This document shows, piece by piece, positions 13,738 through 27,600 of a stretch of 64,000 bases of DNA (position 1 is its first letter; the number at the start of each line of letters is the position of its first letter). The notes under the pieces are model-generated. The model was not told the origin of the DNA. It ran no database searches and saw only the letters and a list, made by a program, of their open reading frames with translations. The stretch spans positions 4,796,196 through 4,860,195 of the forward strand of contig JAVGVS010000001.1 in NCBI GenBank assembly GCA_032718565.1, in the 5' to 3' direction. Position numbers and translations under genes: made by a program. This DNA comes from Distichodus sexfasciatus. Taxonomy: Eukaryota > Chordata > Actinopteri > Characiformes > Distichodontidae.

Positions 13738-13860
13738 TGTGGTGATGGTCTAGTGGTTAGAATACCTCTGGACCAAGAGTTTATGGGTTTAAATCCTACC
13801 TCCAGCACTACCATGATTACTATGCAGGTCTCTGAGCAGGACTCTTAATCCACAGAGAGC
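13738..13860 (+). mobile_element. tRNA-Glu-like SINE remnant
   Basis: GATGGTCTAGTGGTTAGAAT resembles the 5' half (A box) of tRNA-Glu, and GGGTTTAAATCC is a B-box variant 35 bases on. The tail GAGCAGGACTCTTAATCC is of the fish SINE type. Too diverged to be a working tRNA gene. Confidence 0.65.
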
Positions 13861-14727
13861 ATTGCTAGATTTGTACCTCTCTATTCTATTACTTATTATT
13901 ATCTTGTATAGCATTTATCTTACTTGTTTTAGCACCAACCTCTAAAACAGATTATCTGAAACATGCTTTGCAATAATTATTCTCATAATGTTTGATTTTT
14001 GTAGAGTCTTTGTTGCAGTTGTTAAAATCTGGAGAAAGTAAAATCTGAAATTACAGTTTAGCTCATACTACGTATTAAACATGGACTAGTGTGTGTTGTG
14101 TGTGTCATGACATCAGCATCTCTCTGTTTCATTTCACCCTGCAGAGAACATGGCAATGTGGAAGCGAGGGAGGGGGGTAAGAAATGAGTAGAGGGGGGAA
14201 AAAAGAAAAGCAAAAGGAGGCGTTATTTCATTCCTGCTATCTTGCCCCATGGGATATGGAGCCACAGCAGCCGCACAGTGACATTCGGCCTGATAGAGGA
14301 CATCACGTCACAGGAGACCCTTGGCTAGCACGAAGCGTGTAGGCTCGAGCATGCGCGCATACACACGCACTTGCACACACCCCACGGTTGTGTACAACAG
14401 GGCAAGGCTGTGTTTGTGTCCCGCAGGGGAAAGCTGTTAGGGCAGAACTACTACACTGGCACATTTTCTCCAGCATACATTACCCAAGCAGACAAACAAA
14501 CCAGGCAGAATGTGTAGCGTGTGTGTGCGTTGGAGGAGGCAGATAGGGCCTGTGTTGCGGGCGTGGGTAGGGGAGAGGTGAGCTCTGGTGGTAATATAAG
14601 CATATGGTGGCTGTTAGCAGAATGAAAAGTAAAGACATCACCATGATCCATCTTCATTAGAGCCTTTCCCTCTCCTTGCTGCACCTTAGTGACGATGTGC
14701 TTCGGGGGGGGTCACCTGCTAGAGCAC

Positions 14728-14750
14728 TCTCTCTCTCTCTCTCTCTCTCC
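14728..14750 (+). repeat. (CT)n tract
   Basis: About 11 CT units in a pyrimidine-rich segment. TG tracts at 15330-15358 and 15637-15660 follow. Confidence 0.9.
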
Positions 14751-15859
14751 ATTGCTCCCCTTCTTTCTCCTACTCTAACGCTCTTGTCTCTCCTTACCAT
14801 CTGGCTCTTGGTCTGTACCTGCCTTTCTGACTCATCCTGTCTCGCTTCCTCCATTCCTTTGTCAGTCTCTCTTTCCTCCATCCCTACGTTATTCCTTGTA
14901 TTACTATAATACAGTCATGTAAAGACACAAGTAGCCCTACAGTTCCCTTAATGTGTGCACTGATGAGTGTTGTGGCTGTGTGAAAGTGTGTGTGAGGCAG
15001 AACTGATGGCACTGAACACTGTCTGCTGTTCAAGGGCATTACTGGAGACCTTCGTACTCTTGCTCTCCCTCAGAGTGATCCATCGCCAGCTGACACGCAC
15101 AGACTGAGACGTTTAGTCCAGCACTGAGAGCTGCTTCTGTTCACACACACATGCATTCAATCACAAGCCCCCAGGAACACTTACACTCCTAGTAACCATC
15201 CAGGAACTGAGAGCTGACATACATGCACATACACAGATACTAGGGGTGTAACGGTTCTGCCACAGTTAGGTTCATAAACCAGTGTTGGAGAAAAAACATA
15301 AATGAGTCATAACATTATGACAAGTGATGTGTGTGTGTGTGTGTCTGTGTGTGTGTATGTATATATGCATTAAGTTTTTAAGATGATGGATGTAATCGCA
15401 TGATGTATAATATTTACAAAATATGCAACTGGGCTCTATCCATGTTACATTGTAAAATGTGAAATTTAAAATGACTCGCTATTTTTTGTTGTGGTAATGG
15501 GTTGGGCCGATGCAGAGGTGTGGCATATTGTGGTTCTGCCTTTCCAAAGACACCCCTAACAGACATGCACATGCTATTGTGATGCTGACTGTTTTCTACT
15601 CCGAATGAATAAGGGAAGAGAGATTGACTCTGAGATGTGTGTGTGTGTGTGTGTGTGTGTCTGCATAGAGAGTCTGCCTGTATAAATACTTTGAGCTAAG
15701 TGCAGAGATGAAAAGCAGTTTTATCTCTCATCAAGTGCTAACACTGCGAAGGCTAAACGCCACACTGACACCATAATTACATGATTTATGTCATTCTGCA
15801 GCCCACAAACTGCCATGGCATCTCTCGTTCCGCTGATTCATGAGGAAAAATCCGAAGAG

Positions 15860-16265
15860 GCTTGGGAGGGCACATCAAAAGAATTACCTCAATTCATACG
15901 CTGATGTTTGTCTAAATAAATGGGGGAGCGATCAATCTTAAAAGCAGTCGGCAAAAGTTTGTTTCTGCTCCTCCGGCTCCTGCCAGTCTGAGGGATGAGT
16001 TTAAGGCCAGTGGATGAGACGAGTGCTGCATTTGTGTTATCAACTAATAAACAAAAACGCAACAAATTACTTCCCCACACCTCTGTTTTCAATTATGCTT
16101 GCCGAGGCTCACTGCTTTTTATTTACTCCTTCCAACATTGCTTTAAACTCGGGCAGGAAAAAACTTTTGGGGGGATTTTGAGATTGTGTGATCTAAAAAT
16201 AAATGTATGTTATGGCACCACAGTTGCAGAAGTCGCAGAGGAGCTTGTTTCTCAGCTGTAGTGAG
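15860..16265. promoter_or_regulatory. Candidate conserved noncoding element
   Basis: About 400 repeat-free bases with homeodomain-type cores (TCAATTATGC, CAACTAATAAAC, GAATTACCTC) and a GCGATCAATC PBX-like motif. Overlapping frames on both strands show no coding character. The best-looking enhancer-like block in the middle of the flank. Confidence 0.35.
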
Positions 16266-19200
16266 GTGTAGGTTGCTCCATGGTTGGGAGGCAAACATTA
16301 ATTATAGTGCTCGTAGGAATTGCCTAGCCTCACTGCTGACTTACTGCCCTTCACTGCCTCCAATCTAAGGGGGTTTCGTAACCTGCCATTTCACACAGTT
16401 TACTCTAGCTGGGTCTGTGGATGCATGGCTTTGTGTGTGGGGAGATTTTTAGTTTGTTGTGAGGGCCTGATTGTGCCCTTAACAGTGGAGAAATCTGAGA
16501 TTTTCTTTTGACTATGTGAGGACTGGCCCTAAAGCTCTTTTGTAGAAAATTTGCAGGCTTTAATGGAAAAAAGAAAAAAAATAGTCAAAGCATTTGTTTT
16601 TGGGTTCCTGAATTTAAAGTTAATGGTAGAGTTCCTTGTAAACGTGGTAATATTTAGATCTATTAATATGTCTGTGTCTATGGCGAGTACCTCGAACGGA
16701 AAGCAAGATGTACATGTATGAGATACAGAGAGATAGTTATAAAGAGATGGAAAACATATATGCAAATGGTAAGATAATGTGATTAATTTGTAAGCGAAGT
16801 GAAAAGAACAGTGAGGTGTGAAAGTGATTTTCTAGAATGAGGGCATTATGGAATAATGAAGTTTTGAAATATGGAGATGCACTACCTCCCTTGCTGTACG
16901 GTAGGCAGATATGGAGTAGCGCGAGGTAGGAATATGCCGTCTGTGTGTGTTGCCTCCTGCCTTGCTGTATGACAGTATCTCTCACTATCTGGACCCAGTG
17001 CGCCTCTGTTGTCATCGATAATGTGTGTTTATCTGAGCCATACATGCCGCTAAGCTCCCCTGCACACGCCCCACCACTCCACACTCCTTCCCCTGGTCTG
17101 CCTTTAGGTTGTTCAGCTGCTCAATGCAATGACATAATGCTGACAACACTCCTAGATCCCAAACCAAATTTAACCAACTCCACTGCTGTGGAATCCATGT
17201 TTTTACAATGCTATTTTTTGGAAAATATTATTCTGTTTCATCTGGTTATGCTTTATTGGTTTTAATTTTGTATTTTGATTTCAAAGCTTTGCCATAACCG
17301 ACTTGAATTAACTTAAATTTTAATGAAAAGAATATTTAATCTGTGTGTCTTTCTGTGTTATATTGTGTAGGCATCATACCCATTCCTCAAACTCTCCTGC
17401 TCTGGTCTACAGCTGTTCTGCACAAGACTTCATGTTTATTCATAAGTGGCCAAATTTTTCTGCGATTCTTTAATCCGACCCTGTTCGACCCCAATAGCTC
17501 GTATTATAAAACCGTCCAATTAGAACACCATCACTGTATCATTACATGGGCTGCTGACCAGCTGAAATGAGCTTTACCCATGGCGTCATCGTCACTGAGC
17601 CTTCACCAGGATAAACAAAATGAAACACACACGCACACACACAGGTTATTTAGGTGCAGCACACCTATCAGCCATGCTTCATTGCAAATATGATTCATTT
17701 TTCTTTCATACTGCTGGGTAAACTGTTTTTCTTTTTGGATATCTACACATTTGAGATCATCTACATATTCTGTGCTGGATGTGATTGCATATTGCTTTTT
17801 CCCCGCTTATCATGGAATGGGCTCGTGTGTCGCTGAAATTATTTTAATCTACAAAATGAGATCAAATGGAATGCAACACCTGAAGGGTTATGAAAAGTAG
17901 CCTAATTAATCAAATTACTGATTTGGAAATTCTAGCCAAGCATGTAAACGAACTGCGGTTTCAACCGGTTTTTTTTCTTTATGTTGTATTTTTATCATTA
18001 TCATTTTTGTGCCATTGTTGTAGCATTATTTTGAATGAAATGTTTGAGTATATGAAATGTTTGAATAATGCTTTGTGATTATTTGACTGATTGTGTGGAC
18101 TGTATGTCTTTGTGTTGACAGCTTGAGTGGGTTGTTAATGTGATGCCAGAGGCGATGCTGTTGATTGTGTGCGTGTGTGTCTCTTACTGATGGGGACAAG
18201 CTCTTTGTCATTTGAGAACTTCAACAATTACCTGTCAGACTCGGAAAAGACGCAGTCAAACAGCAAAGAAAAAGCATAAATACAAGCACAGATATTCTTC
18301 TGTACTTCTGTATGCTCTAAAATGTGTCCAAATAATTAAAAATAATCACTTAATTTGCTTTAATGGATTGATATTTGGTACTTGTAGCAGCTAAATATTA
18401 AAGATTGGAATAGGTGTGTGTAATCTTTGTGGGATTAGAAGTATAAGCAGACTAAGGCATGGATCATTCATCTTCATTTTCCTATGGTTAAGAAAAGCCA
18501 GCCGTTTACGAACAGCATCAGCATTTTGGGTGGTTGGGCAAGTGGTGCTCCTGGCAGCCTGCTAACAAGGTGGCTGATTTGTTTTTGTTCCCAGATTAAA
18601 CAGGGTTACTGCACCCGTGATGACCATTTGCTGATTGTTCTAATGTGTATCTGTGTACTTAATGAACAGCGAGAGATACCCTGAGCTATTACTTATTCTC
18701 ACGCTTACACTGCTACCTTCTGTTTCTAGCACTTCATTATTGCAGGCCTTCTCTATGTTATCGATTTTTGTTGATGTATCTTTCTCTTGTGAGCTAACGC
18801 TGTAATACCGGCTTGGTTCTTGAGGTGCATTTATTGTCAATAGCAATAGGTGGGCAGCCCCACACCAGGCTGTGGACGTGTGGAAATGGCTGTGCCTCTT
18901 TCTCTCTCTCCCTGTTTCTCTCGTTCTCTGTCTGTGCGATGCAAAATGGCTATGACAGCTCTCATCGTGCAGACTGGCAGTGGGCTGATGATTATTGCAA
19001 GGACAATGCCCCACACGTGTCAAGCACCCCAACAAATAACTCCAGTCATTTTCTCCTGCGCTATTACCATCCGTTTCCTGCCCACCCACCCCCTCGTTCC
19101 ATCTACTGCGCAGGAGCAGGGCAAGCAGAGCTGCCTGGGAGGAGAGAGGAGGATGAGGAGAGAGAAAGAGCGGGGGGATGGGAGTGAAGGTGGAGGAGGC

Positions 19201-22049
19201 GGAGGAGGAGGAGTGGGACCACAAACGAGCGTAAAAGTGGCGAACTCAGCTCTTTCTGTGCAAAGATGCACAGCCATCTGTGTGTAGACGGGCAGGCGTC
19301 TGGCCGTCATTTGTCCGGCGTGGTTCGTGATGTGGCAGCGTGTGAGTGGCACTGCCAGCAGTGCAACCGCATGATGTATGAGTTTCTAGGGCGGCGTGAT
19401 AACTGAAGCGTTGTTGGGGAGCCGTGCTCCTCACCTCATCAGTTCCACAGCCTGGCCCCCAACACTGCAAACCGCACACTGCAAAAAACGTAAACCACAC
19501 ACGGCACAAGCTGCGCCATGCATCAGACACACACACACAATGCCTGAATATTACGCAGCAGTCAGACTAGATCAATCGAGGCACAGGCAGAAAATTAGAA
19601 ATTTAATAGAGTGCCTGGAAGCACTAATTAAAAGGAATGATTATGTTTTTTGGCTAACTGTTTAAAAAAGAAGGGATTCACTGGGATGGGACCTTGGTTA
19701 TGTTTAAATAATTTCCTCTTTGAGGGTCAGCGTCCTCTTCTTAAAAACACACACATGCAAGAAAAATATTCTTTCAATAGCAGATGAAATTCTTGTTAAA
19801 TATCTCACATCTTTGTGACTCGTTGATTAGGGAAATGCGGTCAGCTTGGGTCTAAGATGTTATACTTAATTCTGAGTGTTTGGTTGTCCTGCCCAGTGGT
19901 GCTAAAATGATCATCTCTGGACCGGCAGGTGATAAATAACACTCTCCATTATGATTAATACGAGAGAGGGAGTGGGGGAGAGAGGGGAGCACAACAACAA
20001 ACTTGAATAGAGGAACACAACTGGCAGACACACTGCAGATAATTGTTCTGGGTACCATGGAAACAACCAGGGAGGAAGAGCAAGATAGAGTGAGGGAAAA
20101 GAGAGGCAGAAGCCGGTCTGGAGCATCCTAGGCCCCCCTCTTCCTCCTCAATTGTGCCTGTATGTGTCTTTGGAGAGTTCATTACACACCATTGCACTCA
20201 CACAGCCCTTTCTTATCCATTATTGGGCCCCTTCAACCCTCACACACATAAAAGAGGCAAAGTTATAGCACAACACAGCACTTTATATAAACAGCATATT
20301 TACAGTAAACATAAATTAGTGTTACCCACTATCTGCTTTGTTGTACAGTGAGACTCATTTTTCATTTGGTTTGTATTTACTTATGTAGTGTTATAACTCA
20401 TTTTTCATATTTATATTAGACATGCTTTTGATTGCAAGGTATTATTTCAGCTATAACAGTTTTCTTTCCTTTATAGACCAGTATAGAAATAGTCGCTTGA
20501 CCTTAACCAACTCCATCATAATCTTTCCTCATCCGCTGCCCGTCTCCTCTGTTTTGATTTTCCTTTAGCTGTCAGTCTGACGATTGATGGGAGCCATCTT
20601 GCCCAGTCACAGTTAAGCCTTGCGATGACCCTAGTGTCTGGTCCAGGCACTGACCTCTCCAGGGTTGAGGCAGTGGTCAGCCAGACCTGTAATGACTTCA
20701 CAGCTTATGGGTAAATATGAGCGATTGGTAATTGAGCCAAGTGTGTGAGCGGGGGACCCAGACTGGATGTGGCCCATAGGGCTGGGCTTTGTGCTGTGGT
20801 CAGCCCTGGCTGGTGTCATGCAGAGGGCAATGTTGTGGCAGAGTGACCTAGAGGAACCTCCAGGGTTAAGTGGTGTCAGGATGCATGTGCAGAAGCATTG
20901 CCTGTAGGCTAGGCCTGAACTCCCAGCTCTGAACCCAGCTCTCAGTGTTTCAAATATCTTCCCAGAGATAAAGAGCTCTGGTCACAAGTGGTAGAGAGTT
21001 ATCTGGCTGGCAGCATATGTTCATGGAGATCGTTTTATTTTAGTTTTTATTTGTTCTCTTCTGACCTTTTTTTTGTATTTGAAGTCAATATGGTGAGAAG
21101 TTGACGCCATTCCGCCTTCTCCCTGAAACACGCTGCAGCAACGGCTCAATGTCAAATCAAAGGGACAGCAGTCAGGACATACTGTATACTCAGACTAATG
21201 CGCAGCACCTAACCTAACAGCACCATCAGCTTGTAATCTCACAGCTGCCCTGTTGTAAGAAAGCATTTCCTGTGCTCACACCATGCTCACTTATCCAGAG
21301 TGCAAGATCAAAAGGCAACATGATAATTCATTTAATATGTGATGTTAATTTGTAGATCAGAGCCTGGAGTTGAAGACTGTGCTGTGTGTGTGTGTGTGCT
21401 TGGTGGGGATGTTTTGGAGGGACACATACTCCACAGTAGAGGCTTTGTTTTGGATCAAAGCAGAGGAAGTTCCCAGTCTTCCCCACTGTACTGGCTTGAG
21501 CATGGCTTAGCCCCTCTGCTAATCTTTCAAGTCCAGACTCAGGACAGACAATACAGCCTGTGCTCCTTTAACCCCAGCCAGACTCACACTCATTTATCTG
21601 TGCTGCGCTGCTTTAGAATGACGATGTCCAATCAGTCAGCTCTGTAGCCCCAACAACTAACCTTGGCTTGGATTCCAAAGTTCGCAACATGAGGGTTTTA
21701 TTTGAGAGCTCTATTTTCCATCAACAGGCTAGGTCTCTGAGTTACTGCATCGCTGACAAAAACCAGGACATTCCACAAGTCCACCCCACTATAGTAGAGA
21801 CAGCAGTGCTGAAAATAAAATAGAAGGGAGGTGAAAAGTGATGTCACAAATTTTGTGTGCGTGCAGATCAGAAGCCAGTCTGCTCGACTGAAGTCACTGG
21901 TTCAGCATCTGGTCACCAAAATCTACTTTAGTCTGGAATGTAAAAAAATGTATCACAGTCAGTAATATAGGTAACAGAAGTGAAGTTAAAGATAGTGGGA
22001 GTGGAGAGAGAGTGAAAGGTGTAGACGAGTGCTCTGAAAAGCATGAGCA
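16266..22049. other. Gene-free stretch with possible small conserved blocks
   Basis: No exon recognised. 17,390-17,580 and 19,540-19,670 are compact, repeat-free and homeodomain-site rich (for example AAATTTAATAGAG, CACTAATTAAAAGG). 18,640-19,350 has long overlapping frames caused by low-complexity GA/CT-rich sequence. Confidence 0.4.
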
Positions 22050-22265
22050 GTGATGGGTGGCGTGAGATCTGTAATGGAGAGTTCTCTGGGTGCAGTGGTA
22101 GAGGCCATATCAGCTTCTGGCATTTTTGTAACTACATTAAACAAACCCTCGGAAGGCCCCAATGATGCATGCAATCTTAATTTTTATTACCGCAATTTAT
22201 TATACACTCCCCCAGCTAATGACAGATCCAACTGTCATTAACAGATTAATTATAATTTCCCCCTG
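22050..22265. promoter_or_regulatory. Candidate conserved element with inverted MEIS sites
   Basis: Repeat-free block dense in AT-rich homeodomain sites (CTTAATTTTTATTACC, GATTAATTATAATTTC), with the perfect inverted repeat TAATGACAG/CTGTCATTA at 22217-22240. Typical composition of a developmental enhancer. Confidence 0.45.
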
Positions 22266-22343
22266 TGTGTGCGCTCAGATTGTAAGAGAGCTTTCTCTCT
22301 CGGTCGCTCTCTCTTCCTTTTCACTCACTCTCTCGCACATGCG

Positions 22344-22370
22344 CACACACACACACACACACACACACAA
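22344..22370 (+). repeat. (CA)n microsatellite
   Basis: About 13 CA units, preceded by a pyrimidine-rich stretch. Confidence 0.9.
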
Positions 22371-24420
22371 AGATACACACACATCCCTGTCCTCCCTCTA
22401 TCTCTTATACTGTCTGTTTGCATTTGCAAAGGGTACAATAACAAAGTCTCAGTGATGGTTTTGGCAGACTAGGTGGCTCAGAGCTAATTATGTCAAGAGC
22501 ACAATACATTCAACAACAAAAATGAGCAAACTGACCACATACATAAACAATATAAACCTGAGTATCTTTTCCTTCCTTTATAGTGCAGTGCTGTTATTTG
22601 CAAATAAATCTGTACTTCTACTCTGTTTTGCTTCTGTTGTTTCCATGGCATTCTATTCATTTCCTATTTTTAATATATTTCTGTCATTTATTTTGGCATT
22701 TGAAGGGTTGCAAGGAGCTTTATCTGTATGTTTAACAATACAATGCTGTACTTCAAGCAGCCTCTTTCTATCTGTCTGTCTCTTTTTCTCGTCTTTTCAG
22801 TCTGTCTTATTCCCTTGCTTTCCTCCCTCCCTGTGGGTTTCCTCAGAGCTGAAACAGGGCCTCTTGGCCTCACCCCTACCTTTGTGTCTCAGCCCTTACA
22901 AATGAAGCCACTGCTGACAGTGCTATCAAAGAGCAAAGAGGGCTGGAGACGTGTCCTCTGCTTCACCTAATGTAAGGCCTCTGGCTTCGGTAGCCAACCC
23001 GCTCTGACCTCAGCTCACTGCACTGGGGGGTGGGATGTGTTGAGGTGGTTTCAGGCTGCCGGCCCCTTTCCCTACGCTTCATAAGCCCACATCTGAACCT
23101 GCACCATCATATGATACAGCACACACTCTGACCACATACCGTATGAGAGATCACATTCTACAGCGAGGACTATAAATCACCAAGAGCTAGACATGATGTA
23201 CTACCGAGCTAGAACTGTCTCACTCCATTAGAATATCTCAACTACATCAGGTAGCCTTTACTTATAGAACATAATCTATCATTCAGAGCTTTTTCATTTT
23301 TTTTAAACCTCACCTTTTGCAGAGGGATAAAGTTTTCCGTTTTCTTTGCATTTAATATGCATTTAGAAATCATCAGGATCACTTTGCCCTTTTTTGGCAT
23401 TCAGTGGTCATTGGTGATGTTTTACTATTTTATTACAGCCCCGTACAACCCCAGTTACGTTTTAATTGAGAGCGCAGAACAATGCGAGCCTTGGTTTCAA
23501 GATGACTGACATGGATTTGGTACTAATTATAGTATTACATTTGTATCCATAAGTGCCTGATGCATTTAGAGTGAAGGAATAGAGATTTTTCTGCATGTGT
23601 TGTAGTGAAATGACTGATAAGATGCTTGCATGTGGGCTGACTGATAGATTTTGCTGTCCTACAGTAGTGCAAGTGATTGATCTGGTCCTGTAAATCACAG
23701 CGGTGAAATCAGGTAAGATTTGCGACTAGCACAGTGGCAGACTTTTGACAGAACTGGCTCAGGTCCTCACAGGCTTGAGAGAAAGAGGGGAAAAGAAAGA
23801 ATGTGTGCTGGTAGTTTTTCACTATTTGTGCAGACCTGACTGTACCTCAAAACACAGGAAAAACTGGGATTCGTCCGATTTTTGTATATTTGTATGTCTG
23901 TGAGGATAGGTCCTCTTAACCTAAAACTGTTTTTATAGAAAAGCTCCAACATTTATATTGAAAAACTGAAAGAGTGAAAAGATTTGGTTTTGGGCACTGA
24001 AGGTAAGGTTAGGGCTTGATATATATATATGGTATTATTTCATCCTAGCAATATGAAAAGGACCCACCTCTGAACTACCTTAGAAAGATAGCAAGACGTG
24101 TGTGGTAATTTCTGGGGTAGAGAGCGCTGTAGCAAAAGAACACCTCAGAGGAAGTTGCTTCGGAGCACAGGCAGAACAGTGAAAAGAATTTGGCCATATC
24201 TCAGGCGCCCGTGCAGCGCCGCAGGCTGCTTCCTCCTCCACTGCTCTGAGCTCCCGAACTCCACACTGCTCTCTCAGGTCACCGGCAGGCAGGCGCGCAC
24301 TGGGAGGTTCGCTCCCCCACCCAGAAACACACAACACGCTTTATTAGCTCTGTTAAAGTGTAGAGGTGACCTGCTCTCTGTGCCATATAACAACACTCTA
24401 CAACTCTCAAACTTTACTGC
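22371..24420. other. Gene-free stretch
   Basis: No exon recognised. Pyrimidine-rich frames at 22,520-22,970 are low complexity and not protein-like. A short TATATATA run lies near 24.02 kb. Confidence 0.4.
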
Positions 24421-24620
24421 CACCTCAGCTCTCCGAAACAAGAGTAACAATCCAGTGTTTGGGGCTGGGATTGCAATATGCCTCCCGAAATATATTCACA
24501 ATACTCGCATGAATATGGCGTGTTGCATAAATATGCATGTTGCATTGAATATGCGTGATTAGGAGCGCTAGGAGAATAAGCACGTTATGAAATATTAAAT
24601 AGGAGTATGTGGCTGAGCAA
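24421..24620. promoter_or_regulatory. Candidate element with three octamer-like tandem units
   Basis: At 24507-24558 three degenerate 17-18-base units follow head to tail: GCATGAATATGGCGTGTT, GCATAAATATGCATGTT and GCATTGAATATGCGTGA. Each resembles a POU-factor octamer or half-octamer. The surrounding 200 bases are repeat-free. Confidence 0.4.
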
Positions 24621-27600
24621 TAAAAGGGCAGTAAGAGATGGTGACAGGCAGAGGTGGAGAATGTATGTGCTCCTCAGCCCAAATGAACACACTGAGACTA
24701 ATACTGCTGAGCTTCATGTTTCATTTATGTGCCCACACTCACTACAAGAGAGAGAAGGGGGAAGGGGGTGTTCATTAAAGATTAATTAAGACAAATGCAG
24801 GGACAACACTCACCTCCAGCCGCTTCAATGATCCAAACACATCGGACACAAACACACTCACTCATGCATGCTTGTACAGAGAGACCTAGATGTAGGAAGA
24901 ATCATAGAAGAGAGAGACAAAAAAGATTTGAAAATGTGTGATGGACAAGCATGAGTTGGATCAACCCTGCACATGACCTCGTTATGTCCACTGTCAGATG
25001 AAGAAAAGCAAGAGATTGTCAATAAATGAGTTTGAGGACTGGTGAAATAGAGGTTATGGGAAAAGATCCCTGACAGATGATGTCTTGCTGTGGTGTGGTG
25101 GCTACAGGTTATGACACTCGTGTGTCTTTGGTTTGGCCTATGTGGCATATGTAACGAAGGTCTACAAATTATCTTCCAAAAGCTGTTCTTTGTGAAGATT
25201 TGTAAGAAGCAATTACTTGGGTGGTTCTTGGGGATGTAGTGATCTACTTTTCTTGGTCTTGATACATTTCAGACTCCTGAGCTTTGGCTGACACTAATTA
25301 CAATTCTCATACTAGTGTATATTTCTAGTGTATAGTGTATGTCATATTGTGAGCAGGATACTGGAATAAGGTATTTCAAACATTGTAAAACAAAATGTAA
25401 GAAATATATACAATTAGTGAATCATGGATGATTAAAATAATAAAGAATTGTACAAAAGCAAATTATTTAAAATGTAAACTTTTTACTGCAGCAACAAAAT
25501 GGTCAGGAATTATCAAATAAAAGTAAAATGTAAACATTGTAAGTCACAAAGGTATGGAAACAAAATTTGAATGAATATAATTTTATTGAAAACATTGTCT
25601 TATTGTTACTGATATGCCATTTGGCTGCTAGATTTAGAATGAGACTTATATTCAAAATGACTATCAGGTCTGTGCATCCCTAATGTTCTTTCTGTGGACG
25701 AAGAGATTCTCCAAGCATTCAAGCAGCATTCAGCATCAGGCAGAAACATCAGAGTCATTAGATGCCCTGCTTTGCTACCATTTTCCTGGGAATGAGCTGC
25801 TCTTCTTCCCAACACCTGGATTTTACTCACCTCTGTGCTCCAAACTAGAAAAAACATGGGAAAACCAGCACTGCTTCATCCTATAATACCCCTGAGAGGA
25901 GGAGGAGGATGGGGAAAGAGAGAGAGAGACAGGCTGACCTTATTGTAGGCAGAGAAATACCTCAGAGTAAAACTCTACTTAATCAGGCTGTAATCAGATC
26001 AATAGCAAAGACTGCAGTACTGCTTTTAGTGCACAGGCACTCACAGAGATGAAGCACTGCACTGATAACATCTGCAACTGAAACTGGAGCACTTTTACTC
26101 ATCCCCCCTCAAGCCCCCCAAATATAAAACACTGACGTTACAGATTTATCTCCCCCACAAGCATTAGCTGAAAGCATATCCTCAGGCTGCTAAAGAGAAA
26201 AATCTAGTATTTCTCTCAGTGACTTTTTTCCATAATTGTTCTAGACTCATGTTTGGGTTCTCTGGTAAGTGTGGGACTTCAGGGGAGGGATGTGGGCTGT
26301 TATTATACAGTTTTGGACACAAATTGTGGGATCGATTTGTGGTGCAGCACGTCAGGAGTGATTGATGAAGTGCTTATGCTGCTCACACACAGCTCAGAGC
26401 CTCACACACACTCTTCAGTGCACTAAACTACTGCACACAGCTAACTACGGTAGTCCACACACTTACGGCTGATACCTCGGATGAGAGAGAGGTGACGTTA
26501 CTAAAGTGTCACATTCTGCTTATGTCAAAACATTTTTGTGTTTTGCATGTATATTGTTTAGTTGTAAGTCATCTGTCAGCTACACTTGACTCTCTTATCT
26601 ATAAATCAGAAAGTGGCATTCTTGTTTTAACAATTGTGTTACTATTGCTGTTTGACCACCTAATATTTAAATTTGTGGCCCAGACTGGTGTGCCAGTAAG
26701 AATCTACAAATATGATATGAGTGGCACAAAAAAAGAATCAGCCACAGAATGAGGCAGAAGAAAGAGTTGAAAGCAGGGTGATGCAGGTCCACTGTACAAA
26801 GCCACTCAGATGGTGAATCTGTTGCGTAAAAGAAATCCACTGTGCTGGTACCGTCTTAGTCCTGACAGAAATTAAATTGTGTCCGAGGGCTTTTTATATA
26901 GCAGCACAAGGTCTGAGACAATATTGCCAGTGGCTTACAGCTCCGCATCAGACACACAGTCCTGTCTCTGTTTGCACAGAGACATAAGACTGCACATTCT
27001 TCTCTGTCTCCAAAAATCTATAAGACTCCCATTTAACTCTAGACAGAGAGTTCCCTGTATGACTCTTAAAAAAATAGTGTACATCTAAATGTAATGTCCC
27101 TCTCTAAGTTGAACTGCTTTAACTAGTGAAATATTACTGAGACACATAATAAGATTACCAGTATGAAGACTTGGCGATTGGTACCGTACTCTGTGACTTT
27201 GTGCTTGAATCATCATAATTTTTAATCTAATCACATTTTCATTAAATTGATGTTTCTAGACTTGATTTTGTTCAGGTTTATGACTGATTCCACCAGCGGT
27301 TCTATGTAAATGATAAAATAGAAACAAAGTTGTATAGGGACATTGATCCTTTCAGGAAGAAAGCTTTGGCATGTTCTGCGCTGCTTTATCTTTCTGATCC
27401 ATGTGACTCATCTGTCTGAAGGAGAAACGCAAACGTTGATTTAAAGTTGTCTTAGTCACCACATTGCTAACATCCTCAGGGCAGCTTTACACAGACATGC
27501 TAAAACTCATTCTCAGCTCTGTATTGACTGATTTTTAGAATATGTTGCTGTTGACATTTGCACGTTATGTTAGGATCTACATTTGGAAAATGCATTACAT

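Noticed and set aside
13738..13810. Possible tRNA-Glu gene
   Set aside because: Box A is good but the anticodon arm and acceptor stem do not pair and box B is altered; better read as a SINE.
18640..19352. Long overlapping open frames on both strands (up to 194 codons)
   Set aside because: The sequence is GA/CT-rich and low complexity, the frames overlap each other on opposite strands, and none has a recognisable domain.
24080..24562. 154-codon plus-strand frame overlapped by an 85-codon minus-strand frame
   Set aside because: No protein family features; composition and overlap point to chance.
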